Counted from the first letter of the stretch, positions 16,808 through 26,005 are shown. The stretch: 64,000 bases of DNA from Galbitalea sp036266835 (GCA_036266835.1 DATAXD010000016.1:1-64000); one strand, 5' to 3'. Notes: generated by a model not told the origin, from the letters alone. A program made the numbers and translations.

Positions 16808-17971
16808 GTGGATCTATTCGAGTACCAGGCCCGTGACCTCTTCGAGCAGCACGGAGTGCCGGTACTACCCGGCATCGTCGCGAGCACCCCGGAAGAAGCG
16901 AAAGCCGCGGCCGCAAAGCTCGGCGGGACCGTCGTCGTGAAGGCGCAGGTCAAGGCCGGAGGCCGGGGCAAGGCCGGCGGCGTCAAGGTGGTGCACAATC
17001 CGGATGACGCGGCGACAGCGGCCGAGGCCATCCTCAAGCTCACGATCAAGGGCCTGCCGGTCCACAAGGTCATGGTCACGGCTGGCGCGAAAATCGACAA
17101 GGAGTTCTACTTCTCGGTGCTTCTCGACCGGGCCAATCGCTCCTACCTGTCGCTGTGTGCGGTCGAGGGTGGCATGGAGATCGAGGAGCTCGCGGTCGAG
17201 CGTCCGGATGCGCTCGCGAAGGTCGAGGTCATCCCCGGCGTCGGAATCGACCTGGAGAAGGCGCTCGAGATCGCCAAGGCCGGACACTTCGCGGAAGACC
17301 TCGCCGCCAAGGTCGCGCCCGTCATCGTCAAGCTGTACGAGGTGTACACCGGCGAGGATGCGACGCTGGTCGAGGTCAACCCGCTCGTCCTCACCGAGGA
17401 TGGCTCGATCCTGGCGCTCGACGGCAAGGTGAGCCTCGACGAGAACGCGGACTTCCGTCACCCGGAGCACGCGGAGCTCGAGGATGCCGCCGCCGCTGAC
17501 CCGCTCGAGGCCAAGGCCAAGAAGTTGCACCTGAACTACGTGAAGCTCGACGGTGAAGTCGGCATCATCGGCAATGGTGCGGGACTCGTCATGTCGACGC
17601 TGGATGTCGTCGCCTACGCCGGTGAGCGGCACGGAGGCGTGAAGCCGGCCAACTTCCTCGACATCGGCGGCGGAGCATCCGCGGAGGTGATGGCGAACGG
17701 TTTGAGCGTGATCCTCGGTGACCCGCAGGTGAAGAGCGTGTTCGTCAATGTGTTTGGCGGCATCACCTCGTGCGATGCGGTGGCCAACGGAATTGTGGGC
17801 GCGCTCGAGACGCTCGGCGCGGAGGCATCCAAGCCGCTCGTCGTGAGACTCGATGGCAACAAGGTGGATGAAGGACGCAAGATCCTGACCGACGCGAACA
17901 ACCCGCTCGTGACGCTGGCACTCAACATGGACGACGGCGCCGACAAAGCGGCCGAGCTGGCGAGCCGGTGA
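16808..17971 (+). CDS. sucC: Succinate-CoA ligase (ADP-forming), beta subunit
   Basis: 387 residues. It begins DLFEYQARDLFEQHGVPVLPG; the ATP-grasp part contains GGRGKAGGVK, and VEVNPLVLTEDG marks the metal-binding region. The C-terminal CoA-ligase domain has NGAGLVMSTLD and NVFGGITSCDAVANGI. With SucD it interconverts succinyl-CoA and succinate with nucleotide phosphorylation in the TCA cycle. The GTG start lacks a clear ribosome-binding site. The stop codon runs into a palindromic element that separates it from sucD by 62 nt. Operator-like palindromes upstream suggest shared control with icd. Confidence 0.97.
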   Translation: MDLFEYQARDLFEQHGVPVLPGIVASTPEEAKAAAAKLGGTVVVKAQVKAGGRGKAGGVKVVHNPDDAATAAEAILKLTIKGLPVHKVMVTAGAKIDKEFYFSVLLDRANRSYLSLCAVEGGMEIEELAVERPDALAKVEVIPGVGIDLEKALEIAKAGHFAEDLAAKVAPVIVKLYEVYTGEDATLVEVNPLVLTEDGSILALDGKVSLDENADFRHPEHAELEDAAAADPLEAKAKKLHLNYVKLDGEVGIIGNGAGLVMSTLDVVAYAGERHGGVKPANFLDIGGGASAEVMANGLSVILGDPQVKSVFVNVFGGITSCDAVANGIVGALETLGAEASKPLVVRLDGNKVDEGRKILTDANNPLVTLALNMDDGADKAAELASR

Positions 17972-18001
17972 TCGAGTAGCGCGAAGCGCGTATCGAGATC
18001 C
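17970..18001. repeat. REP-like palindrome copy A (TCGAGTAGCGCG type)
   Basis: TCGAGTAGCGCG-AA-GCGCGTATCGAGA begins at the sucC stop codon and fills the sucC-sucD spacer. Related copies lie at 36281-36317 and 57678-57714. Confidence 0.65.
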
Positions 18002-18033
18002 CATCAACCCAAGACTTCAAAGGACACACAAAA

Positions 18034-18936
18034 ATGTCGATCTTCCTCAACAGGAACTCCAAGGTCATCGTCCAGGGCATCACGGGCTCCGAGGGCACAA
18101 AGCACACCGCCCTGATGCTCAAGGCGGGAACGCAGGTCGTCGGCGGCGTCAACGCGCGCAAGGCGGGCGAGACCGTAACGCACGTCGGAGCCGATGGGCA
18201 GAGCGTCTCGCTTCCCGTTTTCGCAACCGTGGACGAGGCGATGCGCGAAACGGATGCCGACGTCTCGATCGTGTTCGTGCCCCCGGCCTTCGCGAAGGAT
18301 GCGGTGGTCGAGGCCATCGAGGCGGAGATCCCGATGGTTGTCGTGATCACCGAGGGGATTCCTGTGCAGGACTCGGCCGAGTTCTGGGCGCTCGCGCAGG
18401 CCAAGGGAAACCTGACGCGCATCATTGGGCCTAATTGCCCGGGAATCATCACGCCCGGAGAGTCGCTCGTCGGCATCACGCCCGCGAACATCACGGGCAA
18501 AGGGCCGATCGGCCTGGTTTCGAAGTCGGGAACCCTGACGTACCAGATGATGTTCGAGCTGCGGGATCTCGGATTCTCCACGGCCATCGGAATCGGCGGC
18601 GACCCCATCATCGGCACGACCCACATCGATGCGCTCGCTGCGTTCCAGGATGACCCGGAGACCAAGGCGATCGTGATGATCGGTGAGATCGGCGGCGACG
18701 CCGAGGAGCGCGCGGCGGACTTCATCAAGGCGAACGTGACCAAGCCGGTTGTGGCGTACGTCGCGGGATTCACCGCGCCCGAGGGCAAGACCATGGGTCA
18801 CGCTGGTGCGATCGTGTCATCCGGTGCCGGCACCGCGCAGGGCAAGAAGGAAGCGCTCGAGGCGGCCGGGGTCAAGGTCGGCAAGACCCCATCCGAGACC
18901 GCGTCCCTGATGCGCGAGTTGTTCGCCGCCCTGTAG
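18034..18936 (+). CDS. sucD: Succinate-CoA ligase (ADP-forming), alpha subunit
   Basis: 300 residues. The CoA-binding Rossmann part starts IFLNRNSKVIVQGITGSEG. GPNCPGIITPGE is the conserved ligase segment, and the phosphohistidine is H256 in GKTMGHAGAIV. It forms the catalytic heterotetramer with SucC. AAAGGACACACAAAA precedes the ATG and gives a good ribosome-binding site, so it is translated independently of sucC despite the REP-like element between them. Confidence 0.97.
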   Translation: MSIFLNRNSKVIVQGITGSEGTKHTALMLKAGTQVVGGVNARKAGETVTHVGADGQSVSLPVFATVDEAMRETDADVSIVFVPPAFAKDAVVEAIEAEIPMVVVITEGIPVQDSAEFWALAQAKGNLTRIIGPNCPGIITPGESLVGITPANITGKGPIGLVSKSGTLTYQMMFELRDLGFSTAIGIGGDPIIGTTHIDALAAFQDDPETKAIVMIGEIGGDAEERAADFIKANVTKPVVAYVAGFTAPEGKTMGHAGAIVSSGAGTAQGKKEALEAAGVKVGKTPSETASLMRELFAAL

Positions 18937-18976
18937 GCGGCGAAACGGCAAGCACATCGCCGCGCTCTAGCTGACC

Positions 18977-18988
18977 AACTCCGCCCAC
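18977..18988. repeat. Single AACTCCGCCCAC word
   Basis: AACTCCGCCCAC in the sucD-downstream spacer is identical to the word that forms the 15-bp inverted repeat at 19513-19576. Confidence 0.45.
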
Positions 18989-19048
18989 AAGGGTGGATGA
19001 CTCCCACGGGAGTACATTGCCGCGTCGGTTACGAGGCAGGCTGGAGGT

Positions 19049-19495
19049 ATGACTTCGACCTCAACAAAAAATCCTGTCCCATCCGTCCACCCGACCTGGC
19101 CCCTTTGGACCTACCGAATTGTTGCGACGCTCGCCGCCGTGCTGCTGTTCATCCAGTCGATCTTTGCCGGAGAGTTCATCGCCGATAAGCACGACAAGTT
19201 GGCGTTCATGCTGCACCGCGAGAACGCGACTGTCGCCAGCGTTGTTGTGTTGCTGCTGGTGGTAGCGGCAATCCTGTGGATCAAGCCGGGCGGCGGACCG
19301 CGCACGGTGCTTCCACGAGCGATTGGCCTGCTTGTCGTGACGGCGGGCGAGGCCGCCGCCGGATACGCGAAACTGACGCAGCTCCATGTCCCGCTCGCTG
19401 TGCTGCTCATCGGTATCGCGGCGTGGATGGCGATCTCGTCGTGGTTTCCCGCTGGTAGCGCCCGTCGCGGAAAAGGCAAGTCGGTCGCGTCCTAG
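19049..19495 (+). CDS. Four-helix membrane protein, DUF6220-like
   Basis: 148 residues with four hydrophobic segments: about 22-42 (IVATLAAVLLFIQSIFAGEF), 62-82, 92-110 and 116-134. A short basic C-terminus (ARRGKGKS) follows. The pattern, including the polar FIADKHDKLAFMLHREN loop, resembles DUF6220-type integral membrane proteins, but no function can be assigned. CTGGAGGT precedes the ATG. It stands alone between two copies of an AACTCCGCCCAC-type spacer element. Confidence 0.65.
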   Translation: MTSTSTKNPVPSVHPTWPLWTYRIVATLAAVLLFIQSIFAGEFIADKHDKLAFMLHRENATVASVVVLLLVVAAILWIKPGGGPRTVLPRAIGLLVVTAGEAAAGYAKLTQLHVPLAVLLIGIAAWMAISSWFPAGSARRGKGKSVAS

Positions 19496-19512
19496 CTCCC
19501 CACACGGCAGTC

Positions 19513-19576
19513 GTGGGCGGAGTTATCCGCTGTGGGCGGCGCTGTGACCCCGCCCCAACGCGATAACTCCGCCCAC
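19513..19576. repeat. 15-bp perfect inverted repeat, AACTCCGCCCAC word
   Basis: GTGGGCGGAGTTATC (19513-19527) and GATAACTCCGCCCAC (19562-19576) are perfect complements around a 34-nt loop that holds a partial copy (TGTGGGCGGCGC). It lies between the membrane-protein gene and dhaK. Confidence 0.6.
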
Positions 19577-19617
19577 AACGGGTTCTGCAGCGCGTGGGGG
19601 TGTGGGATTCTGGTGGG

Positions 19618-20607
19618 GTGAAGAAGCTCATCAACGCCCCAGCGGATGTGCTGGCCGAGTCGCTGATCGGGCTGGCCGGCGCGCATCCGGAGCTGCGGGT
19701 GGACCACGAGCATCGAATCGTCTATCGCGCCGAACCCAAGCCCCGCGGAACCGTCGCGCTGCTGAGCGGCGGCGGTAGCGGGCACGAACCACTCCACACC
19801 GGCTATGTCGGATTCGGGATGCTGGATGCCGCCGTCTGCGGGGAGATTTTCACCTCGCCGACGCCCGACCAGATCCTCGAGGCGACGACGAGCATCGACA
19901 CCGGCGCCGGCGTGCTCCACCTCGTCAAGAACTACACGGGGGACGTCATGAACTTCGAGATGGCGAACGAGCTCGCGGGCGCGGTTCCGGTCGAAACGGT
20001 CATCATTGCCGACGATGTGGCGGTCGAGGACTCGACCTACACGGCGGGTCGACGCGGAACAGGCGTCACCGTACTGGTCGAGAAGATCGTCGGGGCGGCC
20101 GCCGAGCAGGGCCGCGATCTGGCAGAGGTCGCGACCCTCGCGCGGCGCGTTACCGCATCCGGCCGGTCGATGGGCATCGCACTCACCAGCGCGACCCTGC
20201 CCGCCTCGGGCAAGCCGAACTTCGACCTGGCCGAGTCCGACATGGAGGTGGGCGTCGGCATCCATGGCGAACCCGGCCGAAGACGCGTTCCGCTCGCGGG
20301 CGCGACCGAGATCGCGGGGATGCTCATCGAGCCCATCCTCGCCGACCACGAATTCGGCAGCGGGCCGGCGATAGTTATGCTGAACGGCATGGGTGGGACG
20401 CCACTGATCGAGCTCTATCTGCTGTTCGGCGAGGCGAAGCGGGTGCTCGAACGCGCCGGGGTGACCGTCGCTCGCAGTCTGGTCGGCAACTACATCACCT
20501 CGCTCGATATGGCCGGCGCCTCGGTCACTGTCGTGCGAGCGGATGACGAACTGCTCGCACTGTGGGACGCGCCGGTCTCGACGCCGGCGCTGCGCTGGGG
20601 GATGTGA
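19618..20607 (+). CDS. dhaK: Dihydroxyacetone kinase subunit DhaK
   Basis: 329 residues. The N-terminal KKLINAPADVLAESLIGLAGAHPEL is diagnostic of DhaK. GGGSGHEPLHTGYVG forms the substrate site, and GVGIHGEPGRRR carries the His that binds dihydroxyacetone covalently. DhaK accepts phosphate from DhaL-bound ATP to make dihydroxyacetone phosphate. GTG at 19618 is chosen because the family starts at this MKKLIN position; an in-frame ATG 24 nt upstream adds residues that do not fit. Its stop overlaps the dhaL start (TGATG). Confidence 0.95.
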   Translation: MKKLINAPADVLAESLIGLAGAHPELRVDHEHRIVYRAEPKPRGTVALLSGGGSGHEPLHTGYVGFGMLDAAVCGEIFTSPTPDQILEATTSIDTGAGVLHLVKNYTGDVMNFEMANELAGAVPVETVIIADDVAVEDSTYTAGRRGTGVTVLVEKIVGAAAEQGRDLAEVATLARRVTASGRSMGIALTSATLPASGKPNFDLAESDMEVGVGIHGEPGRRRVPLAGATEIAGMLIEPILADHEFGSGPAIVMLNGMGGTPLIELYLLFGEAKRVLERAGVTVARSLVGNYITSLDMAGASVTVVRADDELLALWDAPVSTPALRWGM

Positions 20608-21233
20608 TGGCGGTCCGCTATGAGCAGCTCCTCGACTGGCTGAGGCTGGTCGACGAGGGCCTCATGGAACAGCGCGTCCACCTGACCGAGCTGGACTCGG
20701 CGATTGGCGACGGCGACCACGGCACCAACCTCGCGCGCGGGGCGGCGGCGGCCTCGTCGAAGGTGGATTCGGAACAACCCGAGTACATCGACGAGCTTTT
20801 CAAGCTGGTCGGGATGACGCTGATCAGCTCCGTCGGCGGCGCGAGCGGTCCGCTGTATGGGACGTTCTTCCTGCGATTCGCTGCTTCCGCCGGGCACCAA
20901 CAGGAGCTGTCGGCCGATGAACTCGCGGATGCCCTCGATGCGGGGGTCGCTGGCGTTGTCGAGCGTGGCAAGCCGGAGCTCGGGGACAAGACGATGTACG
21001 ACGCGATGGAGCCTGCAGTCCGGGCGTTCCGCCACGATCTCCACAAGAACGGCGTCGCGGTCGCGGCGAATCGCGCGTCCGACGCGGCAGCCCACGGGCG
21101 GGATGCGACGGCCGATTTCGTCGCTCGCAAGGGTCGCGCCAGCTACCTCGGCGAACGGAGCCTTGGCCATGTCGACCCGGGCGCGGCATCCGCTGCGCTG
21201 CTTTTTGCGGCCCTCGCGGAGGCTCTTGCCTAG
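20607..21233 (+). CDS. dhaL: Dihydroxyacetone kinase subunit DhaL
   Basis: 208 residues, all alpha-helical ADP-binding subunit. DSAIGDGDHGTNLARG holds the Asp cluster that binds Mg-ADP. SSVGGASGPLYGTFF follows, then DKTMYDAMEP and GRASYLGERSLGHVDPGA. In PTS-type systems the tightly bound ADP is rephosphorylated by DhaM instead of being exchanged. The ATG overlaps the dhaK stop, and dhaM starts 10 nt after dhaL ends. Confidence 0.95.
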   Translation: MAVRYEQLLDWLRLVDEGLMEQRVHLTELDSAIGDGDHGTNLARGAAAASSKVDSEQPEYIDELFKLVGMTLISSVGGASGPLYGTFFLRFAASAGHQQELSADELADALDAGVAGVVERGKPELGDKTMYDAMEPAVRAFRHDLHKNGVAVAANRASDAAAHGRDATADFVARKGRASYLGERSLGHVDPGAASAALLFAALAEALA

Positions 21234-21242
21234 GCGGCCGGC

Positions 21243-23642
21243 ATGATCGGCGTCGTCGTCGTCTCGCACAGTCCGCAGCTCGCGCGGGCGACGGTCGATC
21301 TGGCTCTCGAGATGGTGCACGGCGATGGCCCGAGTGTCGCCATCGCGGCCGGAGTGTTCGACGGATCCACCGGAACGGATGCGACGCGCATCGCCGAGGC
21401 GATCCGGGAGGTCGCGTCGCCCGACGGCGTACTGGTCCTGGTCGACCTTGGTTCCGCAGTCCTTAGCGCGAGCCTGGCGCTGGAACTCGTCGACCTGCCC
21501 GACATCGACATCCGGGTCTCCAGCGCTCCGTTCGTCGAAGGCCTCATGGCCGGGCTGGTTCTCGCCGCGGCGAATGCCAGCCTCGATGAGGTCGAACGCG
21601 AGGCGCGCAATTCGCTGGCGAGCAAGCGCGCCCAGCTCGGCGATCCTGCGGATGCGCCGTCCGTTGAGCCAGCCGCCGGCGAACTCAGCGTCGACCTGCG
21701 GCTGCGCAATCCCAGCGGACTCCACATCCGTCCCGCGTCAATGATCGTCCTGGCGCTGGCGCCGTTGGATGCGACTGTCACAATCGCAAATCTGCGGACC
21801 GGGTCCGGCCCTCGTCAGGCGAACAGCCCAACCAAGCTGCTCACGCTGGCCGCCCAGCGAGGAGACGTGGTGCGCGTTTCGGCGTCGGGTGCCCAGGCCC
21901 GGGCGGCGCTGGACACCGTGCGCGACCTCGTGACGAACGGGTTCGGCGAACTCGATCGCGAGCCAGAACCGTTACCGGTTGGACCGGTCCGTGGTGGCCC
22001 GCTCGGCGTGAGCCCGGGGCGCGCCGTCGGACCAGTCGTGCGGATGCCTGAGCCGCTCTTAGCGCCCACGCGTTCGTCTGCGCTTCCGCCATCGGAGCGT
22101 CCTGCCGCCGCTGAACGCATCGCTGTCGCGTGCGCCACGGTTGCGACAACACTGCGTGCCCGGGCGGAGCGAGTCACCGGCGACTCGCGGGCGGTTCTGG
22201 AAGGCGCCGCAACATTGGCCGAGGATCCCGCAACGCTGGACGGTGCCCGATCCGCCGTGATCGACGACGGCGATTCGCCGGAATTCGCAATCTGGTCGAC
22301 TATCGATGCGATTGCCGACGGGCTCGCCAGCCAGGGCGGGCGGACGGCCGATCGGGCGGCGGACCTCCACGACATCCGGAATCGTGTCGTCGCGGAACTG
22401 ATGGGGCGACCGGCTCCCGGCGTGCCGGTACGAACCGAGCCGTTTGTGCTCGTCGCCCGTGACCTCGCGCCGGCCGATACCGCACTGCTCGATCCGGCAG
22501 TCTGTGTCGCGATTGTCACCGTCGAGGGCGGCCCAACCTCGCACACGGCCATCCTGTCCCGTTCGCTGGGGCTGCCGGCGATCGTTTCGGTCGAGAACGC
22601 GCTCGACCTCGCAGACGGCGTCGTCGTTCTTGTCGACGGCACCGTGGGAACCCTGACAATCGACCCCACCGACGATCAGGTCGCCGAGGTCAGGGCCGAG
22701 TCACATGCCATCGTCGCGTTTGACGGCGTCGGAGCCACCGCCGACGGGCATCGCGTGCAACTTCTCGCTAATGTCGGCTCGCCCGCGAGCGTGGCAAACG
22801 CGGTCGAGGCTTCGGCCGAGGGCGTCGGGCTGTTTCGCACGGAGTTTCTCTTTCTGGATCGTCCCGAAGCGCCCAGCATCGAGGAACAGGCCGCCGCGTA
22901 CGGCCAGGTCTTTGCCGCCTTCGGTGGCAAGAAAGTCATCGTCCGGACCCTGGATGCCGGCGCGGACAAGCCGCTCGCGTTTGTGCGAGTCGCGACGGAG
23001 GCGAATCCGGCGCTCGGCATCCGCGGCTACCGCACGACGTGGCGACGCCCTGAGCTGATCGACGACCAACTCGCCGCGATTTCGGCGGCGGCATCCGGCA
23101 GTTCCGCGATCGTCGAGGTGATGGCTCCGATGATCGGTACTCCGGATGAGGCCGCGGATTTCGCGACTCGCTGCGCCGCGCACGGGTTGACGAGCGTTGG
23201 GGTCATGATCGAGACGCCGGCGGCCGCCATCACGGCGCCGGAGATCCTCGCGCACGTGGATTTCGTGAGCCTGGGCACGAACGACCTCGCCCAGTACACG
23301 ATGGCCGCGGACCGCGAGGTCGCCGAGCTCGCACTGCTCAACGACCCCTGGCAGCCCGCGGTGCTGCGGATGATTCGCCTCGCCTTCGACGCCGGGGTGG
23401 CGGCTGGCAAGCCGGTCAGCGTCTGCGGCGAGGCCGCGGCCGATCCGATGCTCGCCGCCGTACTTGTCGGGATGGGCGCGTCGAGCCTGTCGATGTCCCC
23501 GCGCGCACTGGGACACGTGAGCGCTCTCCTGCGCGGTGTGACGCTGGAAGAGTGCAGGTCCGCGGCGACGAGTGCCGTGAGCGCACCGACGGCGCCGGAG
23601 GCGCGGGCCGCCGCGGCTACTGCTCTTCGTATCGGTAGCTGA
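21243..23642 (+). CDS. dhaM: DhaM-HPr-enzyme I fusion, phosphoryl donor for dihydroxyacetone kinase
   Basis: 799 residues in three PTS modules. The DhaM/EIIA-Man fold (about 1-130) has active H9 in VVVSHSPQLA. HPr (about 145-235) has H161 in SGLHIRPAS. Enzyme I (about 250-799) has phospho-His H434 in GGPTSHTAIL, GVGLFRTEFLF, MIETPAAA and the C-terminal VCGEAAAD (C728). All catalytic residues of a complete enzyme I are present, so PEP could supply the whole chain inside one polypeptide. Many actinobacterial DhaM proteins are single-domain; this is the E. coli-like layout with a full-length EI. The 3' end overlaps the convergent DUF4166 gene by 26 bp. Confidence 0.93.
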   Translation: MIGVVVVSHSPQLARATVDLALEMVHGDGPSVAIAAGVFDGSTGTDATRIAEAIREVASPDGVLVLVDLGSAVLSASLALELVDLPDIDIRVSSAPFVEGLMAGLVLAAANASLDEVEREARNSLASKRAQLGDPADAPSVEPAAGELSVDLRLRNPSGLHIRPASMIVLALAPLDATVTIANLRTGSGPRQANSPTKLLTLAAQRGDVVRVSASGAQARAALDTVRDLVTNGFGELDREPEPLPVGPVRGGPLGVSPGRAVGPVVRMPEPLLAPTRSSALPPSERPAAAERIAVACATVATTLRARAERVTGDSRAVLEGAATLAEDPATLDGARSAVIDDGDSPEFAIWSTIDAIADGLASQGGRTADRAADLHDIRNRVVAELMGRPAPGVPVRTEPFVLVARDLAPADTALLDPAVCVAIVTVEGGPTSHTAILSRSLGLPAIVSVENALDLADGVVVLVDGTVGTLTIDPTDDQVAEVRAESHAIVAFDGVGATADGHRVQLLANVGSPASVANAVEASAEGVGLFRTEFLFLDRPEAPSIEEQAAAYGQVFAAFGGKKVIVRTLDAGADKPLAFVRVATEANPALGIRGYRTTWRRPELIDDQLAAISAAASGSSAIVEVMAPMIGTPDEAADFATRCAAHGLTSVGVMIETPAAAITAPEILAHVDFVSLGTNDLAQYTMAADREVAELALLNDPWQPAVLRMIRLAFDAGVAAGKPVSVCGEAAADPMLAAVLVGMGASSLSMSPRALGHVSALLRGVTLEECRSAATSAVSAPTAPEARAAAATALRIGS

Positions 23643-24219
23643 ACGACCCCGAGTATTGAAACCACTCGCCCAGTAGCGGGCTGCGCAGCCGCACGTCGAC
23701 GTGCTGTCGACCATCCACCCAGGACTCATCCACCGTGACCCGCGCCAACCGCGGGAGCCGGATGCGCGCACGGCCGACGTGCAGCCACTGCCGGGTCGAC
23801 CGCATGGTGAGCATGCCGTCCCGGACCGTCAGTGCAAGGCGGATTTCGAAGCCCCGACGCGCGCCCAAGAAGTCGTGAAGCTCGCCGCCGACAACCCGCA
23901 TCGTGTCTTCCAGGGGACGGTCCCTGCCGGGCAGGTGGAATGTGCGCAGCGCGTCCAGACCGCCGTCTTCGGTCGGGCGGTTCACGATGTCAAAGGGCAC
24001 TTCGCGCGCAAACTCGGGAAACAGGATGCGGCGCCTGGCCATCAGGCTCAGCACCGGCCGCAGTATCCGCCGCCGGGATCCCGCGACCTCGAAGATCCCC
24101 GAACCGATTCCCACCTTCGCGCCGCCGGCGAAGTAGGTGCGCAGCTCGGGCCGCAACTCATTGATCGTCTTGCCGAGCACCCGCTGGTAGACGCTCTGCG
24201 CTCGCGCCGAGTCGGTCAT
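23617..24219 (-). CDS. DUF4166 protein
   Basis: 200 residues. YQRVLGKTINELRPELRTYF opens the DUF4166 pattern, VPFDIVNRPTEDGGLDALRTFHLPGR and DFLGARRGFEIRLALTVRDG sit in the middle, and GEWFQYSGSFSYRYEEQ is at the C-terminus. The family has no known function; it is sometimes fused to short-chain dehydrogenase-like proteins. The ATG at 24219 is preferred over the GTG at 24225 because GACAAT lies 6 nt upstream, the spacing seen at other leaderless genes here. It is divergent from the DUF6350 gene. Confidence 0.75.
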   Translation of the reverse strand: MTDSARAQSVYQRVLGKTINELRPELRTYFAGGAKVGIGSGIFEVAGSRRRILRPVLSLMARRRILFPEFAREVPFDIVNRPTEDGGLDALRTFHLPGRDRPLEDTMRVVGGELHDFLGARRGFEIRLALTVRDGMLTMRSTRQWLHVGRARIRLPRLARVTVDESWVDGRQHVDVRLRSPLLGEWFQYSGSFSYRYEEQ

Positions 24220-24256
24220 CCTCACATTGTCGCTCCCTTGCTAGGGTCAACGCGGT

Positions 24257-25420
24257 ATGAACCGCACCCTCTCCGCCCTGTTCTCGGCGCTCGAGGCCGT
24301 CATCGTGGCCGCGGTGGGGCTGGCGATCCCCCTTGCGCCCCTCACTGCGATGTGGGCGGCGCAGTACGGATTCGCACCGAACTGGACCGGATTCTGGCGC
24401 CTGGCCGCGGATGCCTGGCTGCTGGGTCACGGCACGGACATCCGCATCTTGCTGAGCGCAGCAACGCTCAAGAGCGCTGGCCTCACCGGTGCCGCGCAAC
24501 CGTTCACTCTCACCATCGCGGTTCTCGGGTTTTCGCTGATCACTCTGCTGCTGGCCCGACGCGCGGGCCGACGGATCGCGGAGACCAACCGTCGGCTGCT
24601 GGGCGAGGTCGTTGCGGTAATCGTGTTTGCGCTCGCGTCGTTCGGGGTTGCGGTTAGCTCCGGTGACGCGGCGGCTCGTCCGTCCGTCTGGCAGGGAACC
24701 CTGTTGCCAACGCTCGTATTCGTGCTGGGTCTGCTGATCGCCCGGTTCGGCGCGTTTCCGAAGTGGACGGCCTGGCGCCCGGATACCCGCGCCATTGTGG
24801 GGACGGCTCTGCGGGGTGGGGCTGCTGCCGCAGCAACCGTGCTCGCGATCGCCGGTCTCGCGGTTGCGATCTTGTTGCTCGCGAATTACGCGCAGATCAT
24901 CACGCTCTATGAGGATCTCCACTCCGGCGCGCTTGGCGGCCTGACACTTACCATTGCGCAACTCCTGTTTCTTCCGAACCTGGTCATTTGGGCCGCCGCA
25001 TGGTTCATCGGGCCCGGCTTCTCGGTGGGCACCGGGTCGCAGATCAGCCCGCTCGGCACGACCGTCGGGCCGCTGCCTTCCATCCCGATCCTGGGCGCGA
25101 TTCCGCAGGGAGACGCCGCGTTCGCGTTCGCGGGGCTGCTCGTGCCCATCATCGCCGGGTTCCTGGCTGGGGCCGTGCTTGCCCCGGCCCTCGCCGCGAA
25201 GCTTCGCGCAACCGGGGCAGTCACCCGGGTCGTTGGTGCCGGCCTTGGGATCGGGGTCGTCGGCGGCGCCATTCTCGGACTCCTGGCGTGGGCAGCCGCT
25301 GGCGCGATCGGCCCGGGCAGGCTCCAGCAGGCGGGACCGGATCCGCTGACAGTCGGGCTGTTTGCCGCGCTCGAGATCGGCGTAGCCGCCGTCGCCGGGA
25401 TGCTCGCGTCGCGCCGTTAG
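24257..25420 (+). CDS. DUF6350 multi-pass membrane protein (PerM-like)
   Basis: 387 residues with about eight or nine hydrophobic segments and few charged loops. The conserved ALEAVIVAAVGLAIPLAPL start and the WLLGHGTDI and GPGFSVGTGSQISPLG loops match DUF6350. Members are annotated as cell-division-associated PerM proteins in mycobacteria; that role is by family only. In actinobacteria the gene sits just before purN, as here: the DUF6350 stop codon is part of the purN -10 box. A TAGGGT at 24242-24247 is its likely own -10. Confidence 0.82.
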   Translation: MNRTLSALFSALEAVIVAAVGLAIPLAPLTAMWAAQYGFAPNWTGFWRLAADAWLLGHGTDIRILLSAATLKSAGLTGAAQPFTLTIAVLGFSLITLLLARRAGRRIAETNRRLLGEVVAVIVFALASFGVAVSSGDAAARPSVWQGTLLPTLVFVLGLLIARFGAFPKWTAWRPDTRAIVGTALRGGAAAAATVLAIAGLAVAILLLANYAQIITLYEDLHSGALGGLTLTIAQLLFLPNLVIWAAAWFIGPGFSVGTGSQISPLGTTVGPLPSIPILGAIPQGDAAFAFAGLLVPIIAGFLAGAVLAPALAAKLRATGAVTRVVGAGLGIGVVGGAILGLLAWAAAGAIGPGRLQQAGPDPLTVGLFAALEIGVAAVAGMLASRR

Positions 25421-25429
25421 GCTGAGTGG
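25418..25429 (+). promoter_or_regulatory. Leaderless promoter of purN
   Basis: TAGGCT at 25418-25423, overlapping the stop codon of the preceding gene, ends 6 nt before the purN ATG. The hexamer is identical to the guaB3 -10. Confidence 0.6.
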
Positions 25430-26005
25430 ATGTTGTCGCTGGTCGTCCTCATTTCGGGCGGCGGATCGAACCTGCGTGCACTGCTCGAGACTGCCCAGGA
25501 TGCCGAATTCCCCGCGCGCGTCGTCGCTGTCGGCGCCGACCGCGATGCTGAAGGATTCACCCACGCCGAGGAGTTCGGCATCCCGACCTTCTCGGTCGCG
25601 CTCTCGAACTTTCCCGACCGCGACGCGTGGGGCGACGCTCTCCTCGAACAACTGCAGGTCTGGCAACCCGACCTGGTGATCCTCAGCGGTTTCATGAAGC
25701 TGCTCCCGCCCGCAGTGGTTGCTGCTCTTAGTCCCCGCCTCATCAACACTCATCCGGCCTACCTGCCGGAGTTCCCCGGCGCCCACGCCGTTCGTGATGC
25801 CCTCGAGTCCGGTGCCACCGAAACCGGTGCCTCCGTGATCGTCGTCGACAATGGCATCGACACCGGCCCAATCCTCGCCCAGCGTCGCGTCCCCATCCTG
25901 CCCACCGACACCGAGTCAACTCTCCACGCTCGCATCAAACCCGTCGAGCGTGCCCTCCTCCTCCAAGCCATCCTCGACCAGGCGAACGCCGCCCCACTCC
26001 CCTAG
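25430..26005 (+). CDS. purN: Phosphoribosylglycinamide formyltransferase
   Basis: 191 residues. VVLISGGGSNLRALLE is the phosphate-binding start. SGFMKLLPPAVV and INTHPAYLPEFPGAHAVRDAL carry the Asn-His pair, and VDNGIDTGPILAQ the catalytic Asp. It transfers a formyl group from 10-formyltetrahydrofolate to GAR in purine synthesis and is cofactor-linked to FolD, GlyA and PurU encoded later in the window. purH follows after a 204-nt spacer with a riboswitch. Confidence 0.96.
   Translation: MLSLVVLISGGGSNLRALLETAQDAEFPARVVAVGADRDAEGFTHAEEFGIPTFSVALSNFPDRDAWGDALLEQLQVWQPDLVILSGFMKLLPPAVVAALSPRLINTHPAYLPEFPGAHAVRDALESGATETGASVIVVDNGIDTGPILAQRRVPILPTDTESTLHARIKPVERALLLQAILDQANAAPLP

Noticed and set aside
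16865..18007. 380-codon minus-strand open frame opposite sucC
   Set aside because: Shadow of sucC; sequence is repetitive and charged without a fold pattern.
24158..25786. 542-codon minus-strand open frame
   Set aside because: Antisense to DUF6350 and purN, compositionally a shadow (Arg, Gly, Glu, Gln rich), and it would overlap the true DUF4166 gene start.
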